Assembly: GCF_014851395.1 (NCBI RefSeq)
Contig: NW_024043372.1
Coordinates: forward strand, 10,531,969 to 10,595,968
Length of the DNA stretch: 64,000 bases
Direction of reading: 5' to 3'
DNA from: Micropterus salmoides
Lineage: Eukaryota > Chordata > Actinopteri > Centrarchiformes > Centrarchidae
Position 1 is the stretch's first letter; each line of letters opens with the position of its first letter. This document shows, one piece after another, positions 46,095-58,160 of this stretch. Under the pieces are notes generated by a model. The model had not been told where the DNA came from. It saw only the letters and a list, made by a program, of their open reading frames with translations, and did not search any database. The position numbers and the translations under genes are program-made.

Positions 46095-46625
46095 GCTAAT
46101 GGACGGAATTTGGGAACGCTTTGGAGTGCAGAGTTTAATGTGACTGACACCCATCACACCAGCAGCAAGCGATTCTCCAAAGGGATTTGACACACTTCAG
46201 GATACATCTCCCCCCCAAGGAAACCTCCCACACTCATGTGTAGAGCTGAAATTTCAATCCAGTTGATGGTAATGAGACGTGAATATGACTGGAGGGGAGG
46301 TGCACAATATATGACTGATTAGACACTGAAAAACGTATGAGATGATAAATCATTTTGGTGATTTTTTTTGATACATTGTTCACCAAAATGTTTGTTTTTA
46401 CAAACTATCTGTGCCAGCCAATGGCGTCCTTTCCCTCCAGATGGCTGGTGATGTCAGGCTCTGTTTCAATTACAACACACAGCCAGCATCTGTCACAGAA
46501 GTCCCTTTGTGGTTCATTGACCACACCATTCAGGGAGTCAGTGTGGGAAACTGAGCTCAACTTGTTACTCACACTGACAACAAGGCACGTGTCAAATGAC
46601 TCTGCTACATCTGGAAAGCAGCATG
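46095..46625 (+). promoter_or_regulatory. Upstream Notch-type module of gene I
   Basis: The first RBPJ position is weakened (ATTTGGGAACGC near 46107). CRE position reads TGATGTCA near 46449. The pair GTGGGAA (46543-46549) / TACTCAC (46566-46572) is kept. Confidence 0.6.
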
Positions 46626-46899
46626 ATAATTATGTTGAGTATTAAGTGCCTGAATGTGCATCACTAACATCTGATTACAGTTTGGAAATTATTACTTTTT
46701 TGATTGAGCAAAACTGAAGTGAAAGTTATTAAGTTAATAAACTAAAGGTCATATCTAACTGAATTATGAATTTAAAATAGATGTGACCTGCTACATTTCA
46801 GGTATTGGCTAAATAAAAGACCAAGCAAAAATAATTCCACTTAGTTTTAATATTTATTTAATATGTAATTTCTAAATCAGAAATTTTATACCTTCAATT

Positions 46900-47279
46900 G
46901 TGTGATGGGATGATCAGCGTGTACTCAGTCAAAGTCATGGATAACAGCATCAGGCAGCAGATCTGCTCTCTCTACAGGGTCACCACTTTCCCAGATTCAC
47001 ACAGAGCTCTGTAATCCTCCTTCTATCACCCCCCCAGTCCACCACCTGTTCCCCTGAGATCTAATCATTGTCCCCCAGGCAGTAACAGCATTCAGCGTGC
47101 TGCTGCTCCACATGCCTGATTATCTCACCAAACTCTCTGATTGGCTAAGACTGTGAGAAACTCCAACCAGACCAAAACCCACACATTCATATGGAGATGC
47201 AGGACTATAAGAAGGAGGGATGAAGCCAGCAGAGATCAGATTCTCTCAACAGAGACCTCTACAGCACAGAGATCCAACC
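46900..47279 (+). promoter_or_regulatory. Proximal promoter and 5' UTR of gene I
   Basis: Palindrome near 46955, reverse CCAAT, pair GTGAGAA (47153-47159) / AACCCAC (47176-47182), TATA variant TATAAGAA at 47206-47213. Confidence 0.68.
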
Positions 47280-47873
47280 ATGGCACCTACAATCACTGCA
47301 GCAATGACCGATTCTCAGGAGCATCTGACTCTGACCCACAAGGTAAACTGAAGATTCAAGGAGACTCAATATTTTATGAAATGTTGTCTTTTTATACTAA
47401 CACTACACCTTGAATAAATTTATCAATGACATTGCTCTTTGTTTCTGCAGCTCAGAAAGCCTCTGGTGGAGAAGTTACGCAGAGAGAGAATCAACAGCAG
47501 CATTGAGCAGCTCAAGTCTCTCCTGGGTCCAGAGTTCCTCAAACAGCAGCCAGACTCCAAGCTGGAGAAAGCAGACATCCTGGAGATGACAGTTTGTGTC
47601 CTGAGACGACTGCAGCAGCAGAATCAAGCTGTGGACTCAGCAGCTGTCGATCAGGGCTACTCCAGGTGTGTCCAAGAGGTGGACCACTTCCTGTCCAAAG
47701 AGGAGGTGGAGACACAGTCCCAGAGAAGACTTGTGAACCACTTCAACAAGCTGCAGTCTTCCTCTGATAAGACGCTGAGAGAGGCTGACTTCTCTCTTCT
47801 GAGCTCCACAGTCCAGACCAGCATCACCAAAGAGAAGAGTCTGGCCAGGAGCGCCCCCTGGAGGCCGTGGTAG
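47280..47873 (+). CDS. her4: her4/hes5-like bHLH-Orange repressor, gene I (intact)
   Basis: Exons 47280-47342 and 47451-47873, 161 aa, intron 108 bp. It carries the array consensus at nearly all variable positions: RINSSIEQLK in helix 1, NQAVDS, CVQEVDHF and EEVETQ in the Orange domain, STVQTS before the tail, and terminal WRPW. The intron differs from those of C and D (TTTTATACTAACACTACACC), matching gene K instead. All splice and promoter signals are present, so it is a good candidate for the most typical active copy. Confidence 0.89.
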
Positions 47874-49430
47874 ACACCTACAGACTGGAGTTAGTACCAG
47901 ACAAACTGAGATGACCACATTGGTCAAAGATTACTGAACTGAATTCCTTGAATTTTTTCAGATTTGTTCTTCTGTATGTACAGAAGCTGCATTTTGTGTT
48001 TTTTCTTTGTGCACGATGACGTTTCCTAAGGAAATGACAATATCTTTCAAGTTTAGAAAGAGAAACATCTTGTCATGCATTTTGCACGAACCAAATCTGA
48101 TTGCATCAGCAATTATTATTATACTTCACTGTACTTCATGTATTGGTAGTAATTAATGCCATGGTAACATTTTTATCTTCAAATTGTTATTGATCATAGT
48201 GATCAGACAATTTTAACTGTCTTTTTTATGGACATATTGTCATAATGGACTTTATTTCACTTAAATCTCTCTGATAACTCAAAACTGATCTGTTCTAAGA
48301 TCCAAATGTTGATCCATCCATCCGACCATCGTAAACCGCTTATCCTGCATACAGGGTCGCGGGCAGCTGGGGCCAATCCCAGCTGACATCGGGTGAAAGG
48401 CAGGGTACACCCTGGACAAGTCGCCAGTTCAAAACGTTGAACCTTTTTTCTAGGTCAAAATTTTGCTGTGATACTTTTATGCTCCACTGTGTTGTGTGTT
48501 GGTATAATATAATGCAATGGTGATATTTGTTACATCTCGAAAGGTATTGATGATTTTAAATTGATCCAAAATTTTAACTGTCCTTTTGATGGACATAATG
48601 GACTTTCCCTTACTTTATGTGATTATTGATGAACAATCTGTTTTCAGATCAATATGTTTATCCTTTTATTGTTAAAGGCTTGTTCAATCTTACAGTGCCA
48701 CAGTTTTCCAGTGGCAATGTATTTTTTTTATTAAGAACAATGTGACCTGTACTATTTTTGTCTTTTGTTCACTAAATGCAACAATTTGAATCCTGTTGGG
48801 AGAGAATTCTCAAAGGACAGTGAGTACTGTGTCCTCAAATATTGTAAATCATTGTCTTTTATAAAGACAGCTGTTCCTTTACTCTCTCTGAGTACAGTGT
48901 GTCATGTAGAAATCTACAAGTTGTGGTTGTGATGTATCATCACCTCTAGTTGAAGTTTTCTCACTTCATGTGGCTCATTGTGCTTTGTTGAATAAACAAA
49001 CACTGCCAGCTGCAAATTTTGTGTTCTCATGTTTTTGTGTCTCATGGTTACCTTCTTCATACTGATAAAAGAAGGACGTTGTAATGTAATTTCAAATGAA
49101 TCATATCAATGTTCCAACCTTGAATTGCAAAATTTTTAAATTAAATTGAATACACATTAATTGTTTGTGCATATGTTACCTAAACAGCAAATTATGACCC
49201 AGTTCCATCAAGATTTTTGATGAAGAGGAAATATCAATGCTACATCACTGTTTCTTACCTGCAGTAGCTCAAGTCATCAAAAACGAAATGAGAACATTTT
49301 CCAACTCAAAGACAATTTTGCTGCCTCATAGTTTTTGCATTATATTTATGTAATATAGAAAAGATGAAAATATTTCCGTCTTTAAATAGTTCAGACATTG
49401 TATTTAATGAGATGCAATATAAGACACACT
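47874..49430 (+). other. 3' UTR of gene I and spacer
   Basis: Hairpin 1 at 48904-48919 (TGTAG-AAAT-CTACA), hairpin 2 at 48929-48943, AATAAA at 48991-48996. Interrupted by the 116-bp element at 48316. Beyond the poly(A) site no gene is seen. Confidence 0.65.
48316..48431 (-). mobile_element. 116-bp element, same insertion as at 13311
   Basis: Same sequence, length and flanks as the 13.3-kb copy. The left duplication AAATGTTGATCC (48304-48315) is intact; the right one is decayed to AAACGTTGAACC (48432-48443). One insertion, later copied with its unit. Confidence 0.75.
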
Positions 49431-49545
49431 TCTATTGTTCCTGCAGTGAAAGCAGTGAGAGCACAGAGTGTGGGAAACCAGAGGAACCTCACTCACATGG
49501 TCCTGTGGGACAATAGATCCAGACCTTTGCCCTGAAGAGATTAAA
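49429..49545 (+). promoter_or_regulatory. Distal module upstream of copy J
   Basis: AGACACACTTCTATTGTTCC, CAGTGAAAG-CAGTGAGAG pair, GTGTGGGAAACC near 49478, TCCTGTGGGACAATAG. Confidence 0.5.
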
Positions 49546-50314
49546 AGGGGCGCAGGCTAAGAAGTTGCAAATTTTGGAGCCAGTTTCAAATCATAGACTC
49601 TGCTCTTTTTTCAAGTGATGAAAATCAACATCACCAGTTTCACATATGTTATTTTCTGAAGTTGCAGCTTTGAAAAGTCATTGTATGAGTTTCCGTCAGT
49701 TCAGTTAAATGTGATAGTGGATTGTTACTTATAACTTATAAAGTATGATATTTGTTTGTTTAATTTAATTAAAAATTCAGGATTAGAACCATACGATTTT
49801 CTGAATTAACAAAATTATACTAGAAAAAGGGAACATTGTTTAATATTGATAACACAAAGGTCAGTGCTTTTATAAGAGTAAATATGAACTAAGCCAAGAG
49901 TCACATGGTGACTTTAGTTTGTTACATTTTATGTTGTTTTTTTAATGGCAGTGAACTTGTTCTACAGTTGAAGAAACATAAGCAGATTCTAATTTTATTC
50001 ACTTAAGCACACATATCATGAGGGAGGAGTTAAAAGAGTTAATTGTCCATCCTGAGCTTAACAGAACTATCTGTTGCTGTTCTGAAACTGGTGCTGGAAA
50101 ATACACGGGTCCATGCGTTCCCCGATGAGCTAATCATCTGGCAGACAATGACGCTTTTGTATAGTACTGGTCATTTTTCCTGTGGTTTCCATTACACCTG
50201 ATATTGACTTTATGTATTTTTAAATTAAATCTGGTTGAACTTTTCAGTGTAAAAACAAAGCAAAGACAATTAATGACCTCCATGTGTGAAAAACAGAATC
50301 CTAAACGCATTCCT
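49546..50314. other. AT-rich spacer, near-duplicate of 14790-15545
   Basis: No gene. Matches the 15-kb spacer almost base for base. Confidence 0.6.
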
Positions 50315-50830
50315 AAGGTTGTGTGGGAAAACTCTGGAGAGCAGAGTTTAGCATGATTAGCACCCTCAACCTCACCAGCAGCAGACTTTTCTTCAAAGAG
50401 ATTTGGCACACTTCAGGAAACAGCTGCCTCAACCTCCCACCCTCATTCTGAGGTTTTATCCAGTTGCTGATACAAAGGCACAAATATAATTGGACGGCCA
50501 CATGTACAACAATGATTGGAAGCTGACTAAATCATTTTCGAAATCAACTGAGCTGATTCTTTATGATGAAATGTCCATAATAATTTTACGCCGTACAAAC
50601 TGTCAGAACCAGCCAATGGTGTTCTTTCCCTCCAGATGCTTGGTGACGTCAGGCTCTGGTTCTACTTCAACACACTTCCAGTATCAGTCACAAAAGCTCC
50701 ATTCAAAGTCCTTCTGTTGTTCATTGACCACAGCATTCAGAGAGTCAGTGTGGGAAACTGAAACCAACTTTCTACCCACACTGACTACAAGGCACAAGCC
50801 AGAAGACTGTGTAACATCTTAACATCAGAA
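50315..50830 (+). promoter_or_regulatory. Upstream Notch-type module of copy J
   Basis: GTGTGGGAAAACTCTGGAG near 50320, CRE TGACGTCA near 50644, pair GTGGGAA (50750-50756) / TACCCAC (50773-50779). Class 1. Confidence 0.6.
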
Positions 50831-51370
50831 TGATCGTTGTTCTCAAGTTTTTTTAGAATATCTTTTAAATACATCATGGGCATAATACTCTTGTTAGCTA
50901 ATTTAAATGATTTACCCAAATACAGCATTTTCACTAAAACAAAAGGTTAAATTGTAAGAAATGAAAATTGACTGAATTATCAGACAAAATGAAGAAAATT
51001 GGCATTATTCGGACTTTAGGTTGTGGCCAAAACAGCATTTAGATTTTAAAAATTCAGAAATACTTTAATTTAGCTATATGGAACATACAAGTCCTTTTTT
51101 CACCATAGAAGCTAAACTGTCAGTGTCAATAATATCTGAGAAAAGTGATTTTCTAAAATAAAGTATGTTCAATAAAATAAAAGGTTGAATTTTAAGAAAT
51201 GAAAAATCTAACTGAATTATCAACAAAAATGGAGGAAAATTGCATTAATTGCATGAGCTAGAGTTTAGGTTGTGGCTCAAATACAGCATTATAGCTAAAT
51301 TTAAATAAATTACAAAAAAATGCTATGTGTCAAGTAGGCTATGAAGTCTTTACCCTAGATGCAATTAACT
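50831..51370. other. AT-rich spacer
   Basis: No gene; counterpart of 16050-16580 including its internal duplication. Confidence 0.5.
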
Positions 51371-51374
51371 GCCA

Positions 51375-51762
51375 GTGTCCCACGTGTGTTGAGATGATCA
51401 GTGTGTGCTCAGTCAAAGTCATTGATCCCAGCATCAGGCAGCAGATCTGCTCTCTCTACAGGGTCACCACTTTCCCAGATTCACACAGAGCTCTCTGAGT
51501 CTCTCTCCATCACCCCCTAGTCCTCCACCTTTTCCCCTGAGATCTAATCATTGTCCCCCAGGCAATAACAGCATTCAACGTACTGCTGCTCCACATGCCT
51601 GATTGTCTCACTGAGCTCTCTGATTGGCTTAGACTGTGAGAAACTCCAGTCAGACCCAAACCCACACATTCATATGGAGATGTTGGTCTATAAGAAGGAG
51701 GGATGAAGCCAGCAGAGATCAGATTCTCTCAACAGAGACCTCTACAGCACAGAGATCCAACC
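51375..51762 (+). promoter_or_regulatory. Proximal promoter of copy J (class 2)
   Basis: Palindrome near 51440, reverse CCAAT, pair GTGAGAA (51636-51642) / AACCCAC (51659-51665), TATAAGAA at 51689-51696. The downstream GATGTGGGAC box reads GATGTTGGTC. Confidence 0.62.
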
Positions 51763-52326
51763 ATGGCACCTACAATCACTGCAGCAATGACCGTTTCTCA
51801 GGAGCATCTGACTCTGACCCACAAGGTAAACTGAAGATTCAAGGAGACTAAATGTAATTCATGAGAGACTGTTTTTGTTCATGCTAACATTATACTGCAG
51901 AATAAGTGTATTAATGACTTTGTTCTTCTTTCTCTAGTTCGAATCAACAGCAGCATTGAGAAGCTCAAGTCTCTCCTGGGTCCAGAGTTCCTCAAACAGC
52001 AGCCAGACTCCAAGCTGGAGAAACCAGACATCCTGGAGATGACAGTTTGTGTCCTGAGACGACTGCAACAGCAGAATCAAGCTGTGGACTCAGCAGCTGT
52101 CGATCAGGGCTACTCCAGCTGTGTCCAGGAGGTGAATCACTTCCTGTCTAAAGAGGAGGTGGAGACACAGTCCCAGAGAAGACTTGTGAACCACTTCAAC
52201 AAGCTGCAGTCTTCCTCTGATAAGACGGTGAGAGAGGCTGACATCTCTCTTCTGAGCTCCACAGTCCAGACCAGCATTATCAAAGAGAAGAGTCTGGCCA
52301 GGAGCGCCCCCTGGAGGCCGTGGTAG
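51763..52326 (+). pseudogene. her4-like copy J: start of exon 2 deleted
   Basis: Exon 1 (51763-51825) and its donor are intact. The exon 2 start is replaced: TTTCTCTAG is followed by TTCGAATCAAC, so LRKPLVEKLRRE and the original acceptor are gone. Splicing at the new CTAG (51937) puts the rest out of frame and ends at a TGA in the helix 2 codons. The HLH-to-WRPW frame itself is open to 52326. Without the basic region no DNA binding is possible even if translated. Confidence 0.85.
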
Positions 52327-53750
52327 ACACCTACAGACTGGAGTTGGTACCAAACAAACTGAGATGACCACATTGGTCAAAGATTACTGAACTGAATTCT
52401 TTGAAATTTATGGACTTGTTCTTCTGTATGTACAGAAGCAGCATTTTGTGTTTTTTCTTTGTGCAAGATGTAATTTCCTAAGGAAGTTACAGCAACAATA
52501 TCTTTCAAGTTTAGAAAGAGAACATCTTGTCATGCATGTTGCATGAACCAAATCTGATTGCATCAGCAATTATTATTATACTTCACTGTACTTCATGTAT
52601 TGGTAGTAATTAATGCTCTGGAAACATGATATATTTTGATTGATTTTGATCATAGTGATCAGAAAACTGTAACTGACGTTGTTGTGTACATATTGTCATA
52701 ATGGCAATAAATCTCTCTGGTAACTCAAAACTGATCTGTTCTAAGATCCAAATGTGTATCCTTTTTCTAAAAGTTATGCTTAAGGTCACAATTTTCCTGT
52801 GACAGATTTATAATTCACTATACATTATATATTGTTAAAATATAATGCAATGGTGATACTTGTTCCCTCTTGAAAGTTATTGATTCTTTTGAATTGATCT
52901 AAAATCTTAATTGTCCTTTTGATGGACATTTTATCATAAACTTCACTTCACCTTAGGTGAATTTTGAAAAATTATCTGTTTTAAGATCAATATGTTTATG
53001 TTTTTAAAGTAAAAGGTTTATTTAATGTCACATTGTCGCAATTTTCCAGTGACAATGTAATTTAAAACTTTGAGAATCAATTGAATTGAAAACTTATTAA
53101 GAGCAATGTGATCTGTTCTAAGGTCAGTTTTTATTTTTTGTTCTCTAAGTGCAAAAGTTTTAATCCATTCATAAAAAAAAAAATCTGTACTGTGTTGTCA
53201 AATATTGTAAATCATTGTCGTTTATAAAGACAGCTGTTCCTTTACTCTCTCTGAGTACAGTGTGTCTTGTAGGAATCTACAAGTTGTTGTTGTGATGTAT
53301 CATCACCTCTAGTTGGAGTTGTCTCACTTCTTGTGTTGAATAAACAAACGCTGTCAGCTGAAATGTTTCTGTTGTCATGTCCTTGTGTTTATTTGGTACC
53401 CTCTTTATAATGGTGACAGAGAAACTCTCTAATTGATAGGTCTCCATCATTGTTCCAACCTTTGATTGGCACATTAAGATCAAATTCAGCTCATTCAGAA
53501 AATGCTTACACATAACCAACACATTTAAAGTAAAACTATGTATGACAAATTTAAATGTGATGAAAAGGGAATATCAAAGCTTTGTCACTGTTTCCAGTAA
53601 GTCAAGTCATCAAACCAAATGAGAATGTTTCTAACTCAAAGACAATTTTGCTGAAGCATCATTTTAGGGTAATTGTCAGTTTTAATGTAAAAAGTTTCAA
53701 GTTAACCATTTCCCTCTTTAAGTAGTTCAGACATTGTATTTAATGATGTG
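52327..53750 (+). other. 3' UTR of copy J and spacer
   Basis: CTTGTAG-GAAT-CTACAAG near 53265-53282, GTGATGTATCATCAC after it, AATAAA at 53339-53344. No gene after that. Confidence 0.6.
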
Positions 53751-53756
53751 CATAAT

Positions 53757-53870
53757 AAGACACACTTCTATTGTTCCTCCAGTGAAAGCAGTGAAAGGAC
53801 AGAGTGTGGGAAACCAGGAGAAACTCACTCACAGAGCCCTGTGGGACAATAGATCCAGACCTTTGCCCTG
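53757..53870 (+). promoter_or_regulatory. Distal module upstream of gene K
   Basis: AGACACACTTCTATTGTTCC, GAAAGGACAGAGTGTGGGAAACC, CTCACTCACAGAGCCCTGTGG. It is now 7 kb from gene K because the DIRS element lies between them. Confidence 0.5.
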
Positions 53871-54503
53871 AAGAGACAGATATCAAAAGGGAGAATGGCT
53901 CTCAAAATTGGAACTCATTTTAAATTAGACCTTTTGTTGTCACTGTTCCTCTGATATAAATCAGCAGCACAACGTTTAAGAATATTGTTATTGTAATACT
54001 GGTACAATTATTCTTTTCGTGCCCCATGTTATTTAGTATGTCGGTCATCTTATAACTACAGCATATAACTTACATACATTATGTCAGTCATGTTGAGATA
54101 ATAACAGTATAAGTTTTGTGAAATGGGTATGCGACCTTCTTACTGGAACTACGTAGGTGGCAGCTTGTTCCTAGTTCCGTTTTTTTTGGCACATGTTTTT
54201 GTAGTTAGTGATTGCTCGCTGGCTCTGGTGTGAACTGGAAAAGTTCACCTGCATTGGAGTGAGAGCGTTCTGACTGTAACATGACATGTAATGTGTCCAT
54301 CCTCCACAGTAAAGACAGAGAGACGTATTCCTTGTCCAGAGTAATCCTTCCTCCTGCAAGTTGACATCTGAATATCCCTTGTTAGCAGAGGCTAAAATGA
54401 ATTTGAACATGAGTTTATTAAAGTTTCTGTTAGTTGCCCTATGCAAGTTAGCCTGTGGAATTTATATATATATAACAATTTGGTTAATTTTATTTAATGT
54501 TTT
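53871..54503. other. Spacer before the DIRS element
   Basis: Class-2 spacer sequence to about 53990, then unrelated AT-rich DNA with a TATATATATA run near 54464-54473. A short frame at 54171-54446 has no recognisable content. Confidence 0.4.
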
Positions 54504-56149
54504 GTTCCCCTTCGAGGGAACTCGAACTGCGTCAGTGACGACACTATGGGAACGCCTCTGGGCGTGGCAGGGCTGAACTATGAATGAAACTACTCCAATC
54601 CTATTGGTGTTACTAGAACGGTAGTGTGTGACGGCGTAACTGGAGGGGGTATATAAGCACGCCAGCACATAGGACACATTAGCTTCTTTCTATTCAGCAG
54701 GCACTCTGGCTATATTTGGAATCTCCATTATCCTACCTGACGTCGAGACGAAGCAGAAGATCATGTTGAAGCGATTCCGACAGTGTGTCTTTCCATGTGA
54801 GCGTTTCATCACGGAGGGTGATACCCACGGGATGTGCATCTCATGCCTGAGGATGTCGCATGCTCAGGCGGCTCTCGAGAGGGCTGCCTGCGACCATTGC
54901 GAGGCCCTGCCCCCGAGGGTGCTGAGGTCTCGAGTGGCTCTTTTCCTAGAGGATGGTCGGATGCGCTGAGGCGTCGCAGCGGCTCCGATCCTGGGGATCA
55001 CAACGCGAGATCGCCGAGGGTGCCGGAACGGCTGAGGGCTTTTTCCGGTCCTCGTCCGCGGAATCCTCCTCCCCTCGTCCCCCGATCGGGAGCCCATTTC
55101 TCGGTTTCTCCCACTCGAGGGGTGAGTCTGGAGAGGCTGACACGATCTGGCTCTGAGGAGCTAGATGTGCTTAGCATGGAGGAAACGGAATGTCATCAGC
55201 CCTCGCTGGGATACGAGGAGTTGTTGGAAGTGGTGACGCGGACCGTGGCCAAGCTACACATTGTTTGGCCACAGGCGGTGCAGCAGCCATCGGTAGGCAG
55301 CAAACTAGATGAGTGGTTTCTGCAACACCGAGCGCCACCCCCGCGTCAGCCCCTACCATTTTTTCCAAAAATCGTGGAATAAACCCTTCTCTGCGCGGCT
55401 GTCTACGTCCCCCCGGCTGGACTACGGCAACGTGACGGAAATCAGACAGCACGGCTATGGAGCGATGCCACGAGTGGAGCACTGGCTAGCTACCTCTCTC
55501 CCAACCTCGCCTCATCCCTCCGGACACCGGCGCTCCCCACCAAGCTATGTCGGATGACATCCGATTTGGTGGGCAAGGCCTACATGGCAGCGGGTCAAGC
55601 TGGTGCCAGCCTGCACACGATGGCTGTCTTGCAGGCATACCAGGCCGATCTCCTTCAGGACTGTGACGTAGGGGGAGGTCCCTCTGAGGAGGACCTGACG
55701 GAGCATAGAGTGACGGACTTGGCTCTCCGTGTGACCAAGGAAACGGCCCGTTCCATCGGCCCATCCATGGCGGCTTTGGTGGCTACGAAGCGCCATCTGT
55801 GGCTCAACCTATCGTCCCTCTCGCCTTCTGGCCTGTTTGGCGAAGCAGTGGATGCTGTTATCAACAGGTTCCAGCACGCCAAAACTCAGGGAGAGGCGTT
55901 TGAACGACCGGTCAGACTCCAGGACCGCGACGGCTCAGGAAAGGCGGACGCAGCCTTCATCCAGTACCTACCGCCGCAGCCAGAAGCAGAGCGTCGCTTC
56001 ATGGGATCCCCCTCAACCAACCTGGGACGCAAGATGGCGCTCTCGCCCACAGCCCCCCGAGAAGACGGATCTGAGGACCGTCATTCAGTCTCGGCGGGCC
56101 CGGGGGAAGAGGTCCTGAGACCTCAAGTCTGAAGAAAGGCGCCATAGAA

Positions 56150-56720
56150 CTAATTTCCCTACCGGTCATAGAAGCCGGCTTCTACAGCCGATTCTTCCTG
56201 GTTCCCAAGAAGGACGGAGGATTGCGTCCAATTTTGGATCTGCAGTCCCTGAACCAATCTCTGAGGAGATTCAGGTTCAGGATGCTTACCATCCCAGCCA
56301 TCATCAGTCACATCCAATTCGAGGATTGGTTTGTCACGATAGATCTGCAAGACGCTTATTTCCACATCTCCATCCGTCCCTCTCACAGGAAGTTCCTGAG
56401 GTTCGCCTTCGGGGGCACGGCTTACCAGTATCGGGGTCTTCCGTTCGGCCTAGCACTATCTCCCCGCACGTTCACCAAATGCATGGATGCAGCTCTGGCT
56501 CCGTTGAGGCTCCAGGGCATCCGCATACTGAACTAAATCGACGACTGGCTCGTCCTGGCCCAGTCTCGAGAGTTAGCGGTTCGGCATCGAGATGTCGTCC
56601 TCGCCCACCTTCAGCGTTTGGGGCTACGGCTCAACGCAAAGAAGAGCGTGCTGACACCCAACGGACTCCGCTCCTAGGGGTGGTGTGGGACTCAACGACG
56701 ATGCGGGCCCACCTGTCTCC
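56150..56720 (+). pseudogene. DIRS reverse transcriptase (stop next to the catalytic motif)
   Basis: FFLVPKKDGGLRPILDLQSL, DLQDAYFHISI and YRGLPFGLALSPRTF are RT motifs in order. The active-site motif that is normally Y-I-D-D is preceded by a stop: ILN, then TAA at 56534-56536, then IDDWLV. The frame continues in register after it. Confidence 0.85.
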
Positions 56721-56734
56721 CGCACGCATTAGTC

Positions 56735-57330
56735 CATTTTGTCCTCAGTGACCAGAGTGCAGTTAGGCCGCGCCATCACTGTAAAACACTTTCAGAGGGT
56801 GTTGGGTCTTCTGGTAGCAGCGTCCAGTATAATACCTTCAGGACTACTGCACATGAGAGCCCTGCAGTGGTGGCTAAAATCCAAGGGATTCTCTCTGAGG
56901 GGAAATCCGCTCCGTCTGATACGGGTTACGAGTGGATGTCTTCGTTCCTTGTCTGTATGGAGGAAATCTTGGTTCCTGTCCCAAGGTCCCGTGTTGGGAG
57001 CGATCTGTCACCGAACAATTATTTCAACAGACGCCTCACTCACGGGATGGGGCGCGGTCATGGACGGCCGCTTCGTGAGAGGCTCCTGCGAGGAGCATCA
57101 TTTCTCTTGGCACATAAATTGCCTGGAAATGTAGGCGGTTTTCAGAGCTCTGAAGAGTTTTCTGCCCGCCCTCCGCGGTCGCCACATCCGTGTCAGAACC
57201 GACAATACGGCAGTGGTGGCCTATTTGAATCACCAGGGGGGTCTGCGCTCGCGCCTGCTGTCCCTCAGAGCGTACATCCCTGGGACCCAGAATCAAGGAG
57301 CAGACCTAGAGTTATTATGCGAAGAGTTCG
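56735..57330 (+). pseudogene. DIRS RNase H region
   Basis: ISTDASLTGWGAVMDGRFVR, HHFSWHINCLEM and, after a TAG, VRTDNTAVVAYLNHQGG and IPGTQNQGAD are RNase H motifs with the catalytic Asp and Glu residues visible. The block is split by a stop near 57132. Confidence 0.8.
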
Positions 57331-57760
57331 GCCCCATAGACGTGGACTTGTTTGCGTCCCGAGAGACGGCGCACTGTCCCCTGTGGTTCTCCCTCTCGCC
57401 CCCAGCCCCGCTAGGGTTGGATGCCATGGTGCAGACATGGCCGAGGCTGCCTCTGAGGAGAGACCTGCTGTCCCAGGCAGGGCTCCCCGCTTCTAAACAC
57501 ACCATCAGCAACTGGATCGTTCAGACTATTTCCCTGGCCTATCAGGTGCGCGGTTTGCCTTCACCTATGCCCGTAAGTTCGCACTCTACTCGAGGCATGG
57601 CGGCTTCTCGGGCCCTCCTCGCAGGGGCGTTGCTCCAGGATTTGTGTGACGCGGCTGGCTGGGCCACCCCTCACACTTTTATCCGGTTTTACAGTCTGGA
57701 CCTGCCTTCTGCACCCGGCACCCGGCACCCGTGCGCTCTCCTCCTAGTCGTGCCGTCAGG
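57331..57760 (+). pseudogene. DIRS tyrosine recombinase remnant
   Basis: HSTRGMAASRAL supplies the His-x-x-Arg pair and AAGWATPHTFIRFYSLD the catalytic tyrosine of YR recombinases. The N-terminal part with the first Arg appears to be missing: RRDLLSQAGLP jumps directly to the ISNWIV block, so an internal deletion is likely. Confidence 0.78.
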
Positions 57761-58160
57761 TTCTGCACGCTGGGGGCAGGCGGGGTTTCGGTGCAGCCTA
57801 AGTGGGTATCTCGTTCCCATAGTGTCGTCACCGACGCAGTTCGAGTTCCCTCGAAGGGGAACGTCTCGGGTTATATATGTAACCCTTGTTCCCCGAGAAG
57901 GGGAACGAGACACTGCGTCACCCCACCTGGAGTGCCTTGCTTCATAGAAAGGGCTAATGTGTCCTATGTGCCGGCGTGCTTATATACCCCCTCCGGTTAC
58001 GCCGTCACATACTACCGTTCTAGTAACACCAATAGGATTGGAGTAGTTTCATTCATAGTTCAGCCCTGCCACGCCCAGAGGCGTTCCCATAGTGTCGTCA
58101 CCAACTCAGTGTCTCGTTCCCCTTCTCAGGGAACAAGGGTTACATACGTAACCCGAGACG

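Larger units (their letters stand above)
54504..58160 (+). mobile_element. DIRS-type tyrosine-recombinase retrotransposon, defective
   Basis: About 3.7 kb with inverted terminal repeats. The left end (GTTCCCCTTCGAGGGAACTC, then the segment to about 54685) is repeated in reverse at about 57955-58135. An internal region at 57815-57915 carries both terminal motifs side by side, the complementary region expected of DIRS elements. In order it holds a gag-like region (54763-56132, frames broken), reverse transcriptase, RNase H and tyrosine recombinase. There is no DDE or retroviral integrase. Several stops and frameshifts make it non-autonomous. Confidence 0.87.
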
